The notes under the pieces were generated by a model. It searched no databases and had not been told where the DNA came from. It saw only the letters and a list, made by a program, of their open reading frames with translations. Both the position numbers and the translations under genes were made by a program. A stretch of DNA of 64,000 nt from the NCBI RefSeq assembly GCF_014842255.1, contig NZ_JACYVH010000003.1, positions 391,223-455,222 of the forward strand. The letters run 5' to 3'. This document shows, piece by piece, positions 54,420 through 62,088 of this stretch; within the stretch, counting starts at the first letter, position 1; each line of letters opens with the position of its first letter. The stretch comes from Frigoribacterium sp. CFBP 13712 (GTDB lineage: Bacteria; Actinomycetota; Actinomycetes; Actinomycetales; Microbacteriaceae).

Positions 54420-54611
54420 CCGACCCGCTCGCGCCAGCCGACCCGCTCGCGCCAGCCGGCCCCCTCGCGCCAACCGACCCGCTCGCGCCAACCGACCCCC
54501 TCGCGCCAACCGACCCCCTCGCGCCAGCCGGCCCGCTCGCGCCAGCCGCCCCGCCCACGCCAGCAGACCCGCGCGCGCCAGCCGACCCGCTCGCGCCAGC
54601 AGACCCGCTCG
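54420..54611. repeat. 18-bp minisatellite
   Basis: About ten to eleven tandem units of the type CCGACCCGCTCGCGCCAG start directly at the permease stop. Units vary at a few positions (CTCGCGCCAA, CCCGGCC). No credible gene is present. It runs into the long hairpin at 54620. Confidence 0.85.
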
Positions 54612-54619
54612 GCCGCCTC

Positions 54620-54683
54620 ATGAACCGCGTTCGCGAAGATGAACCGCGATCTATCGCAGCTCATCTTCGCGAACGCGGTTCAT
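54620..54683. terminator. perfect 23-bp hairpin
   Basis: Arms 54620-54642 (beginning ATGAACCGCGTTCGCG) and 54661-54683 are perfect complements with an 18-base loop. It lies between the convergent stops of the permease and the next minus-strand gene. Confidence 0.75.
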
Positions 54684-54706
54684 CGGAGCACGAGCGCCCA
54701 GCGCGG

Positions 54707-55270
54707 TCATCGCCTCGACGATGCCGCGGGCCGCACCGGCTTGGGGAACGCGGCGCGCATGTGATCGCTGGTGAGCAGGTCGCCGATGCCGATCATGAGC
54801 AGCGAGAACACGATCTGCTCGACGACCATCCAGCCGGGGTAGAGCCCGGGGATGGTCGCGACGATCAAGGTGACGATCGGGAAGATGCGGCTGAAGAGCC
54901 TGAGTCGTGCGTACGCCCAGTAGTAGCCGAGCTGAGCGCGCCAGGCGAAGACGTAGAGCGAGGCGGTGATGAACAGGACGACGGTCGACCGGAACCACAC
55001 CGCCCAGGGGACGTGCTCGCCCCGGCTGGCGAGGACCGCCGCGATGAAGATCGCGGTCAACCCGACGACCGTCTCGCCGAACAGCAGCCATCGGATGCCC
55101 CCGAAGCTGCGGACAGTGCGCGGGTGCTCGCGCATGTCTTCGTGGATGACGTAGCCCGCGTGCCGCCCGCCCGCGAACCGGTCGAGCTGCAGCCGCTGCC
55201 ACACCCGGTCGGCGGCCGCCGACAGCCCGGTCACCGAGGAGGCGCGGTGCCACAGCCCAGCGCCCGTCAC
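54707..55270 (-). CDS. four-span membrane protein, unknown role
   Basis: A 187-residue protein. The soluble N-terminal part (RVWQRLQLDRFAGGRHAGYVIHEDMREHPRTV) precedes four hydrophobic segments (WLLFGETVVGLTAIFIAAVL; TVVLFITASLYVFAWRAQLG; FPIVTLIVATIPGLY; VVEQIVFSLLMIGIGDLL). No family recognised. Start is GTG 55270; the HRASSVTG segment near the start is a dispersed-repeat copy. A later start is possible, but conserved-looking sequence begins near residue 20. Confidence 0.6.
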   Translation of the reverse strand: MTGAGLWHRASSVTGLSAAADRVWQRLQLDRFAGGRHAGYVIHEDMREHPRTVRSFGGIRWLLFGETVVGLTAIFIAAVLASRGEHVPWAVWFRSTVVLFITASLYVFAWRAQLGYYWAYARLRLFSRIFPIVTLIVATIPGLYPGWMVVEQIVFSLLMIGIGDLLTSDHMRAAFPKPVRPAASSRR

Positions 55271-55365
55271 CTTCGCACCTCGCCCACGCGTCTCACGAGA
55301 GACAATGCTGCCCTACCCGAGCCCTCCTCGCGCTCCGACTGCTCGGGATCGGCGGTGGATCACGC

Positions 55366-55920
55366 TCAATAGCTCGGCCCTCGGACCTCGCCGGGCTCGA
55401 TGTCCGCGCTCGGCGACATGCTGGAGAGGTGCGCCGATCGACGGTCCAGGGCCATGGACAAGAGATACACGGACCCTCCCGGGCCGGTGATCACCAGCTG
55501 CGGGGAGCCGTCGGGCATCTCATCGCGTTCGGCGGTCCAGCCGTCACACCCTCCCCAGTCCTCGACCGCCGTCTCGAAGTACGGCTCGGCGTCGACAGGC
55601 CCGGTGAAGACGATGTCCAGGTGCCCGGCCCAGTGATGGGTCCCGTCAGAGGAGGTGAGGATGCTGCCCTTCGGGTTCTGCACCACCGACGCGACGAGGG
55701 GCTGCGGAATGACCTTCGCCACCTCCAGAGCCGTCTCCTGCGTCTGTTCCTTCGCCTCCGCCAGGGCGACTCCTGCGATCGGCTCCGTCATCTCGACCTG
55801 CTCCGTCATATCCACCTGCTCCGTCATATCCACCTGCTCCTCCTTCTCCGTCGAACATCCGCAGATGACGAGAGCTGCAGCGAGAACGACCGACGGCACG
55901 AACACGGACGTCAGTCTCAC
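55366..55920 (-). CDS. small lipoprotein of the WXG/DUF1023 module
   Basis: A 184-residue lipoprotein with signal peptide and lipobox (VICGC). Three six-residue units (EQVDMT, EQVDMT, EQVEMT) follow the lipid anchor, then a domain with LDIVFTGPVDAEPYFETAVEDWGGCDGW. I do not recognise the family. The start overlaps the stop of the DUF1023-type gene (ATGA), so it is part of that three-gene unit. The hexapeptide repeat is from an 18-bp tandem at 55795-55850. Confidence 0.7.
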   Translation of the reverse strand: MRLTSVFVPSVVLAAALVICGCSTEKEEQVDMTEQVDMTEQVEMTEPIAGVALAEAKEQTQETALEVAKVIPQPLVASVVQNPKGSILTSSDGTHHWAGHLDIVFTGPVDAEPYFETAVEDWGGCDGWTAERDEMPDGSPQLVITGPGGSVYLLSMALDRRSAHLSSMSPSADIEPGEVRGPSY

Positions 55921-57680
55921 CGCGTCACCAGCCGTTCGATCCGCTCGAGTGCTTGCAGATTCCGGGCATTGTTCTGCGCGATGAGCGAGTGGTTCTCGAC
56001 CAGGATCTCCATCTTCCGTTCGAGTGACGTCGTCAGAGCGAGTTCCGCATCATGCGGACCCTTGAGGAGTCCCTCGTTGTCGAACGCCCAGTGGTTGCCG
56101 GGGTTCCTGCCGCTCCACACCTGACCCGACCACTGCGCGACCTGCAGGAAGTCGAGGTAGCGGTAGTCCGTGTAGGTCGTCCCCTCGCGGGGCTGCCAGG
56201 TGCTCGGCATGCCCGCGCCGGCCAGGGACACGACGTGGTCGTAGTGAGCACCCGCCACCTCCGACGACGTCACGTTCGCCAGGCCCCAGCTGTGCCCGAT
56301 GCCCGCCTCGCTGACGAGCGCGGGGTCGTAGGACTGCCGGAGTCCGTTCTGCAAGCCGACGAGCCGGGCGGCCGTGGGCTCTGCCAGGACCGGCACATTC
56401 GCCTCGGGGATCGTCTGCGGGAATCGCCCGTCTTTCGCGACGAACGTGACCGTCCGTCCGTCACGCGCGGCGAACCAGTCCCCCACCTGCTGCACGCCTC
56501 GTGGCTCTCGATAGAACGAGTCCAGCGTCGTCCCGGTGCCTGGCACGTAGGTGATGATCGTCGTCGTCTCGGGGCCGAACTCGCCGATCATCTCGATGAT
56601 CCGATCGGCGGCCGGGTCGAAAAGATACAGCTGCACGGTAGGAGGCGCGGCGACGGCCCCCTCGAGATAGGCCCGCTCTCGCGTCATCGCCGCGATCTCG
56701 TCGGCGGTGAACCGGGCGCCAGGTGGCCCCCCGGAGGCCATCATCGCCTCGAGCTCGTCGCGACGACGTCCGGCGTTCACCCGGTTCGCGAGCACCCGCG
56801 CCGACGGCGGCAGACCATCGAGCGACCCGACCACCATGGGCGCCCCCACCACCAGCGCCGCCTGCTCAGGGCTCAGCCCGTCGTCGTCGATCGGCCCTGT
56901 GCGACCCAGCTCGTCCCACCACGCTCGCACCCGCTCGGGGTCGGCCCGGAACGCCTTGTCGACCAGCTCGGGGTGGTCGTCGAGCAGCAGCCCGAGATCC
57001 GTCCGTGACAGCCCACCCAGCAGCGCCAGCAGCTGCTCGGCCGACGGGGTCGCGACCGCCGCCTCGCCGATCGCCCGCAGTCGACCGATCGCGACCGGGT
57101 CCGTCAGCTCGTCGATGCATCGACGATCGGCCGCCGCCCGCTCGTGCTCCAGCTCGTCGACGGCACGCTCGACGGCGCGCAGCTCGCCCTGGTCGTCGTC
57201 GATATGGCGCTGCAGCGTCGACCTCTCGCCCGCCCGGAAGTCGACCGCCGCCGCGACCCCGGTCGGATCCGCCACCGCCAGCTCGGCTGCCTCGCGCGTG
57301 ATCGCCTCGACCCGCGCCTCCCCCAGCATCAGCGACGTGTGCGCCTTCGTGCGCCGCGCCTCCAACGCCCGCAGCCGGTCTTGGATCGCCTCGACCGCAC
57401 GCGCGTAGACCCGCAGAGTCGACGCGTGCCGCTCGAGCCCGGCGGCCAGCGCCGTCAACTCGGCGGCGACGTCGGCGGTCGCCGCCGCGAACTCCCGCCC
57501 CGAACGCCCCTGCCACGAATCGGCCGCCCACGACGCCGCCTCTCTCAGCTGGAAGGCGGCCAGCTCGTGGTCGTCGGCCTTCTGCGATCGCGCTCGTGCG
57601 GCCCGCTCGATCGCCTCCACCGACCCCGACCCCGGACCGGCACCCGATCCCGTCCCGCCGAGAACCCCCGTCGCGGTCAT
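55917..57680 (-). CDS. WXG100-like/DUF1023 alpha-beta hydrolase-type protein
   Basis: A 587-residue protein. Residues about 20-210 are helical with a WQGRSG motif (W-x-G type turn) and long Ala/Glu/Arg coiled coil, like large WXG100-related effectors. The C-terminal part matches DUF1023: TIITYVPGTGTTLDSFY, AGIGHSWGLANV (nucleophile Ser candidate in GHSWG) and AHYDHVVSLAGAGMP. DUF1023 proteins are predicted alpha/beta hydrolases. Such proteins may be type VII-like substrates, but no ESX machinery is in the window. ATGA overlaps link it to genes on both sides. Confidence 0.75.
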   Translation of the reverse strand: MTATGVLGGTGSGAGPGSGSVEAIERAARARSQKADDHELAAFQLREAASWAADSWQGRSGREFAAATADVAAELTALAAGLERHASTLRVYARAVEAIQDRLRALEARRTKAHTSLMLGEARVEAITREAAELAVADPTGVAAAVDFRAGERSTLQRHIDDDQGELRAVERAVDELEHERAAADRRCIDELTDPVAIGRLRAIGEAAVATPSAEQLLALLGGLSRTDLGLLLDDHPELVDKAFRADPERVRAWWDELGRTGPIDDDGLSPEQAALVVGAPMVVGSLDGLPPSARVLANRVNAGRRRDELEAMMASGGPPGARFTADEIAAMTRERAYLEGAVAAPPTVQLYLFDPAADRIIEMIGEFGPETTTIITYVPGTGTTLDSFYREPRGVQQVGDWFAARDGRTVTFVAKDGRFPQTIPEANVPVLAEPTAARLVGLQNGLRQSYDPALVSEAGIGHSWGLANVTSSEVAGAHYDHVVSLAGAGMPSTWQPREGTTYTDYRYLDFLQVAQWSGQVWSGRNPGNHWAFDNEGLLKGPHDAELALTTSLERKMEILVENHSLIAQNNARNLQALERIERLVTR

Positions 57681-58204
57681 GGACGACCCCCCGCCGCAGC
57701 CCCGACCCCAGTCCCGGCCCCGGTGAAGGCCCCCGCCCCGACCCCAGTCCCGGCCCCGGTGAAGGCCCCCGAGCCCGAGCCAGCCTCAACCCCGGTCCCG
57801 GCCCCAGCCCTGGCGCCAGCAGCAGCCGCAGCCCCAGCCCCAGCCCCAGCGCCAGCCCTAGCCCCAGCCCCAGCCCCAGCCCCAGCCGCGACCCTCGACG
57901 AGACGTCGCGAACTGCACCCCCGGCCCCCGACACCCCCGCCGCGAGTGCCGAGTCGGTCCGCCCCACCTCACGCACGAACGCCGCGGGGAACAGACTCAG
58001 GCGCTCGAGCACCCCACCCAGGAACTCGACACGACGACGGAGCTGCCGCGTCGTCTCGTCGAGCGCCTCGGCCACCCGGGCGGCTCCCACCGCGTCCGAC
58101 GACCCTCGGGTCAGAGCCGCGTCGAACCCGATGTCACCCCGCGCCCCCGACACGGCCGATGCCACCCCCGACAACGCCGACTCGTCGACCTGCAGATCCG
58201 CCAC
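57677..58204 (-). CDS. small helical WXG100-module protein with Gly/Ala tail
   Basis: A 175-residue protein. The first 105 residues are helical: DLQVDESALSGVASAVSGARGDIGF, then ALDETTRQLRRRVEFLGGVLERLSLFPAAFV, like the small partner proteins of actinobacterial WXG100/DUF1023 modules. The rest is a Gly/Ala/Thr tail with 12-residue units of the type GAFTGAGTGVGA (36-bp tandem repeat). GTG 58204 with AGAGGGAG upstream is favoured over an earlier start at 58240. First gene of the module. Confidence 0.65.
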   Translation of the reverse strand: MADLQVDESALSGVASAVSGARGDIGFDAALTRGSSDAVGAARVAEALDETTRQLRRRVEFLGGVLERLSLFPAAFVREVGRTDSALAAGVSGAGGAVRDVSSRVAAGAGAGAGARAGAGAGAGAAAAAGARAGAGTGVEAGSGSGAFTGAGTGVGAGAFTGAGTGVGAAAGGRP

Positions 58205-58417
58205 TCGCTCCCTCTTCCACCTCGCCTCACGGCTTCGCATACCGTACGTGATTCACATCACACTAGCAAGGTGAACGAGGGGGTCAGGACATCGTGGAGA
58301 CGCCCTATCCGGCCGACGCCTGTGGAGGGAGGGTCCTAGACGCCCCCGGAGGCGCGGTGCAAGATCGGCCCGGCAGCCCTCGAGTCCGCAGATCGCCGCA
58401 CTCTCACCGCCACGGAC

Positions 58418-58455
58418 TCGACACCCCGCCACCAGATCAGATGGCGGGGTGTCGA
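58418..58455. terminator. 14-bp perfect hairpin
   Basis: TCGACACCCCGCCA (58418-58431) and TGGCGGGGTGTCGA (58442-58455) pair perfectly with a 10-base loop. With the hairpin at 58492-58551 it fills the gap downstream of der. Confidence 0.6.
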
Positions 58456-58491
58456 CAAGGTGGCGGCGTATCACGGACGCCCAGCCCCACA

Positions 58492-58551
58492 ACGCCAGAA
58501 GGTGGACACAGCACCAGGCTTAAACCCGGCGTCGTGTCCACCTTCTGGCGT
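58492..58551 (-). terminator. 18-bp perfect hairpin after der
   Basis: ACGCCAGAAGGTGGACAC (58492-58509) and GTGTCCACCTTCTGGCGT (58534-58551) are perfect complements with a 24-base loop, 17 bases past the der stop. It most likely ends the rluB-tyrA-cmk-der transcript. Confidence 0.7.
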
Positions 58552-58567
58552 CGAGCGACCAGCCCGA

Positions 58568-60076
58568 CTACGCGCGCTTGCGCTTCTCGCGCACCCGCAT
58601 GTTCACGGTGATCGGCGTCCCCTCGAAGCCGAAGATCTCGCGCAGGCGGCGCGTGATGAAGCGGCGGTACTGCGGGTCGAGGAACCCGGTCGTGAAGAGC
58701 ACGAAGGTCGGCGGGCGGTTGGCCGCCTGGGTGCCGAACAGGATGCGCGGCTGCTTGCCCGAGCGCAGCGGGTGCGGGTGCTCGGCGACGAGCTCGGCGA
58801 GCAGGGCGTTGAACTTGCCGGTGGGGATGCGGGTGTCCCACGACTCGAGGGCGAGCTCGAGCGCGGGCACGAGCTTCTCGAGGTGGCGACCGGTGCGGGC
58901 CGAGATGTTGACGCGCGGCGCCCACGACACGTGATCGAGGTCTTGTTCGATCTCGCGCTCGAGGTAGCGGCGACGGTCGTCGTCCAGGAGGTCCCACTTG
59001 TTGAACGCGAGCACGAGCGCGCGGCCCGACTCGAGCACCAGGTCGATGATCCGCAGGTCCTGAGTCGAGATCGACTCGGTGACGTCGATGACGACGACGG
59101 CCACCTCCGCCTTCTCCAGCGCGGCCGAGGTGCGGAGCGACGCGTAGAAGTCGGCGCCCTGCTGGAGGTGCACGCGCTTGCGGATGCCGGCGGTGTCGAC
59201 GAAGGTCCACACGCGCCCGGCGATCTCGACCTGCTCGTCGACGGGGTCGCGGGTCGTGCCCGCGAGCTCGTTGACGACGACGCGCTCTTCGCCGGCCGCC
59301 TTGTTCAGCAGCGAGCTCTTGCCGACGTTCGGGCGACCGAGGATCGCGACGCGGCGGGGCCCGCCGATCTCCTCCTTCGCCACGGTCGACACCGCGGGCA
59401 GCTTCGTCATGCAGAGGTCGAGCAGGTCGGCGACGTTGCGACCGTGCACCGCCGAGGCGGGGAACGGCTCGCCGAGACCGAGCGACCAGAGCGATGCGGC
59501 CTCGAGGTCCTTGCGGGCGTCGTCGCTCTTGTTGGCGACGAGGATGACGGGCTTGTGCGAGGCGCGCAGCATGCGCACGACGGCCTCGTCGGTGGCGGTC
59601 GCTCCGACGTTCACGTCGACGACGAACAGCACGGCGTCGGCGAGGTCGACGGCGATCTCGGCCTGCATGGCGACGGACTTGTCGATGCCGATGGCGTCGG
59701 GCTCCCACCCGCCGGTGTCGACGAGGGTGAAGCGACGCCCGCCCCACTCGGCCTTGTACGAGACGCGGTCGCGCGTGACGCCGGGCTTGTCTTCGACGAC
59801 GGCCTCGCGCCTCCCGAGGATCCGGTTGACCATGGCGCTCTTGCCGACGTTCGGGCGACCGACGATGGCGAGCACCGGAAGGGCCGGGGCGTAGGTGAGG
59901 GCGTCAGGGTCCCATTCGCCGCCCTCGAGGACGTTGACGTCCTCTTCGTCGAGGTCGTAGTCGGCCAGGCCTGCGCGCAGTGCGCGAGCGCGCTGGTCGG
60001 CGTCTTCGTCGGGCATCGCCTGGATGCGGCCGACCATCTGCTCGTCGAGCTCGGGGTACTTGTCGTCGTCTGCCAT
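58568..60076 (-). CDS. der: ribosome-associated GTPase Der (EngA)
   Basis: A 502-residue double GTPase essential for 50S ribosome assembly. Domain 1: G1 GRPNVGKS (73-80), G3 DTGG, G4 NKSD. Domain 2: G1 GRPNVGKS (about 245), G3 DTAG, G4 NKWD. The C-terminal KH-like domain includes [17 protein letters not shown] and ends with a basic tail (VREKRKRA). An acidic lead of about 65 residues is typical of actinobacteria. It follows cmk by 12 bases. Confidence 0.97.
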   Translation of the reverse strand: MADDDKYPELDEQMVGRIQAMPDEDADQRARALRAGLADYDLDEEDVNVLEGGEWDPDALTYAPALPVLAIVGRPNVGKSAMVNRILGRREAVVEDKPGVTRDRVSYKAEWGGRRFTLVDTGGWEPDAIGIDKSVAMQAEIAVDLADAVLFVVDVNVGATATDEAVVRMLRASHKPVILVANKSDDARKDLEAASLWSLGLGEPFPASAVHGRNVADLLDLCMTKLPAVSTVAKEEIGGPRRVAILGRPNVGKSSLLNKAAGEERVVVNELAGTTRDPVDEQVEIAGRVWTFVDTAGIRKRVHLQQGADFYASLRTSAALEKAEVAVVVIDVTESISTQDLRIIDLVLESGRALVLAFNKWDLLDDDRRRYLEREIEQDLDHVSWAPRVNISARTGRHLEKLVPALELALESWDTRIPTGKFNALLAELVAEHPHPLRSGKQPRILFGTQAANRPPTFVLFTTGFLDPQYRRFITRRLREIFGFEGTPITVNMRVREKRKRA

Positions 60077-60088
60077 GGTGATTCCTTA

Positions 60089-60913
60089 TTAAGAGGGGGT
60101 GCTCGCTCGCACGAGCCCGACCACGGCGTTCACCGTCTGGTCGAAGTCGAGATGGGTGGAGTCGACGGTCGACACGCCGGGGGCGGCGGTCATGAAGTCG
60201 ACGACCTTGCTGTCAAGCCGGTCACGGTTCGACAGCTGCCGAGCTGTCTCATCGGCACTCTGCCCGGTGACCTCGGCGGAACGCCTGGCCATTCTAGCCT
60301 CTTCGGTCGCCGTCAGCAGGATCCGCACCTGGGCATCGGGTGCGACGACGGTCGTGATGTCGCGCCCCTCGGTCACGATGCCGGGCTTCTCGGTCGACGC
60401 GATGATGCGGCGGAAGAGGTCGACCATGTACCGACGCACCTCCGGCAGCTTCGCGACGTGGCTCACGGCGGTGGTGACCCGCGGCGTCCGGATCTCGTCC
60501 GTCACGTCGCGACCGTCGATCGTCACCGAGGAGGCGCGGGCCGGGTCGATCGTGATGTCGTACCGGAACGAGGGCAGCACCCCGATGATCGCCTCGGCGT
60601 CGTCGAGGTCGACGCCGCTGTCGAGGGCGTGCAGGGCGAAGGCCCGGTAGGCGGCCCCTGTGTCTTGGTAGTCGAACCCGAGGGCCGACGCGGAGGCGCG
60701 GCTCACGCTCGACTTGCCGCTGCCGGCCGGGCCGTCGACGGCCACCACGAGGTGACGGTGCACGGCCTCGGCGGTCTCGTCGCGCAGCTCGGCGGTGTGG
60801 GCCTCGCCGGCCGGCCCGCCCACGCCGTGCTCGCCGGGCGAGCGCTCGACGTCGAGGGCCGGGTCGACGGCGGGGTCGACGCCCGGGTCGACGGTGGGCT
60901 CGGTGCCGCTCAT
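60089..60913 (-). CDS. cmk: cytidylate kinase
   Basis: A 274-residue (d)CMP kinase: P-loop DGPAGSGKSS (about 59-68), YQDTGAAYRAFAL, EGRDITTVVAPDAQVRILLTATEEARMARR and RQLSNRDRLDS. It phosphorylates CMP/dCMP. The lead of about 50 residues is extra: PTVDPGVDPAVDPALD is a tetrapeptide repeat. ASSVTIDG is a dispersed-repeat copy in a surface loop. The start overlaps the tyrA stop (ATGA); the downstream gene is der, a conserved order in actinobacteria. Confidence 0.96.
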   Translation of the reverse strand: MSGTEPTVDPGVDPAVDPALDVERSPGEHGVGGPAGEAHTAELRDETAEAVHRHLVVAVDGPAGSGKSSVSRASASALGFDYQDTGAAYRAFALHALDSGVDLDDAEAIIGVLPSFRYDITIDPARASSVTIDGRDVTDEIRTPRVTTAVSHVAKLPEVRRYMVDLFRRIIASTEKPGIVTEGRDITTVVAPDAQVRILLTATEEARMARRSAEVTGQSADETARQLSNRDRLDSKVVDFMTAAPGVSTVDSTHLDFDQTVNAVVGLVRASTPS

Positions 60914-62088
60914 GCGAACGCCCCCGCGATGGTCCAGCCGCGCCGTTCGAGTTCGGCGACGAGTCGTTGTTCTTGGTCGGGCACGATGGCCACCTCCGCG
61001 AGTCCTACCGGGGCGCCGGGCGAGTGCTCCAGGCGCAGGTCTTCCAGGTTGACGCCGATCTCACCGATCTCGGTGAGCAGCCGGGCGAGCTGCCCCGGGG
61101 TGTCGTCGACGAGCACGATCACCGAGCTGAACTGGGTCGTCGAGCCGTGCTTGCCGGGCAGGCGCGAGACTCCCCCGTTGCCGGCGCCGATCGCCTCGGC
61201 CACGGCCCGGCGTGCGCCGGGCGCCTCGGGGGCGGCGAGCGCGCCGATGACCCCGTCGAGGTCGACGCGCAGGGCGCGCAGCACCTCGACGACGCGCGAG
61301 GCGTTCGCACCGAGGATCTGCACCCAGAGCGCCGGATCGCTGGCGGCGATGCGGGTGACGTCGCGCACGCCCTGGCCGGCGAGGTCGAGCGACGAGTCGG
61401 GGGCGTCGGCGAGTCGGCTGGCCATGAGGCTGGCGACGACCTGGGGCACGTGGCTGACGAGCGCGACGCCGGCGTCGTGCTCGTCGGGGGTCATCTCGAT
61501 CGGGGTGGCCCCGAGATCGAGGGCGAGGTCTTCCACGGCCGCGGCGCGTCGGTAGGTGATGTCGTCGTGCCCGGCGATGACCCACGGGCGGCCGATGAAG
61601 AGGTCGGCGCGGGCCGAGACGGCTCCGCCCCGTTCGCGACCGGCCATGGGGTGCGAACCGATGTAGCGCGAGACGTCGGCCCCGAGTGCTCGCAGCTCGA
61701 CCAGGGGCGCGACCTTGACCGACGCGACGTCGGTGACCAGTGCCTCCGGAAATCTCTCGAGCTCGGTCGCGACGATGGTCGCGGTGACGTCGGGCGGCAC
61801 GGCGACGACGACCAGCGTGGGCCGGTCGTCGCTCGCGGGTGCGCGACCCGCGCCGTAGTCGATGGCGAGGCTGCGGGCGGCCGGCGAGACGTCGTCGAGG
61901 ATGACGTCGACGCCGTGCTGCCTGAGCCGCAGCCCGATGCTCGTGCCGAGCAGGCCGGAGCCCACGATCCGCACCTGACCGGCCAGCCGTCGGCTGCCGT
62001 CGGCGAGATCGTGGGCGTCTGCCTGCTCGTCGGTCTGTTCGTCGATGCCGACCGCGTCAGCCGAGGAGGCGCGGGTCGGCTCGGTCAC
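60910..62088 (-). CDS. tyrA: prephenate dehydrogenase with ACT domain
   Basis: A 392-residue enzyme of tyrosine synthesis. NAD site VRIVGSGLLGTSIGLRL (about 39-55), prephenate site with GSHPMAGRERGG (His in SHPMAG), DEHDAGVALVSHVPQVV, and a C-terminal ACT domain (VIVLVDDTPGQLARLLTEIGEIGVNLEDLRLEHS) for feedback by amino acids. The GTG start overlaps the pseudouridine-synthase stop (GTGA). The first 35 residues are extra and begin with PTRASSADAV from a dispersed-repeat copy at 62060. Confidence 0.95.
   Translation of the reverse strand: MTEPTRASSADAVGIDEQTDEQADAHDLADGSRRLAGQVRIVGSGLLGTSIGLRLRQHGVDVILDDVSPAARSLAIDYGAGRAPASDDRPTLVVVAVPPDVTATIVATELERFPEALVTDVASVKVAPLVELRALGADVSRYIGSHPMAGRERGGAVSARADLFIGRPWVIAGHDDITYRRAAAVEDLALDLGATPIEMTPDEHDAGVALVSHVPQVVASLMASRLADAPDSSLDLAGQGVRDVTRIAASDPALWVQILGANASRVVEVLRALRVDLDGVIGALAAPEAPGARRAVAEAIGAGNGGVSRLPGKHGSTTQFSSVIVLVDDTPGQLARLLTEIGEIGVNLEDLRLEHSPGAPVGLAEVAIVPDQEQRLVAELERRGWTIAGAFA

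Noticed and set aside
54420-54611. Possible CRISPR array
   Set aside because: Units are contiguous 18-bp repeats without unique spacers. No cas genes and no other array-like pattern in the window.
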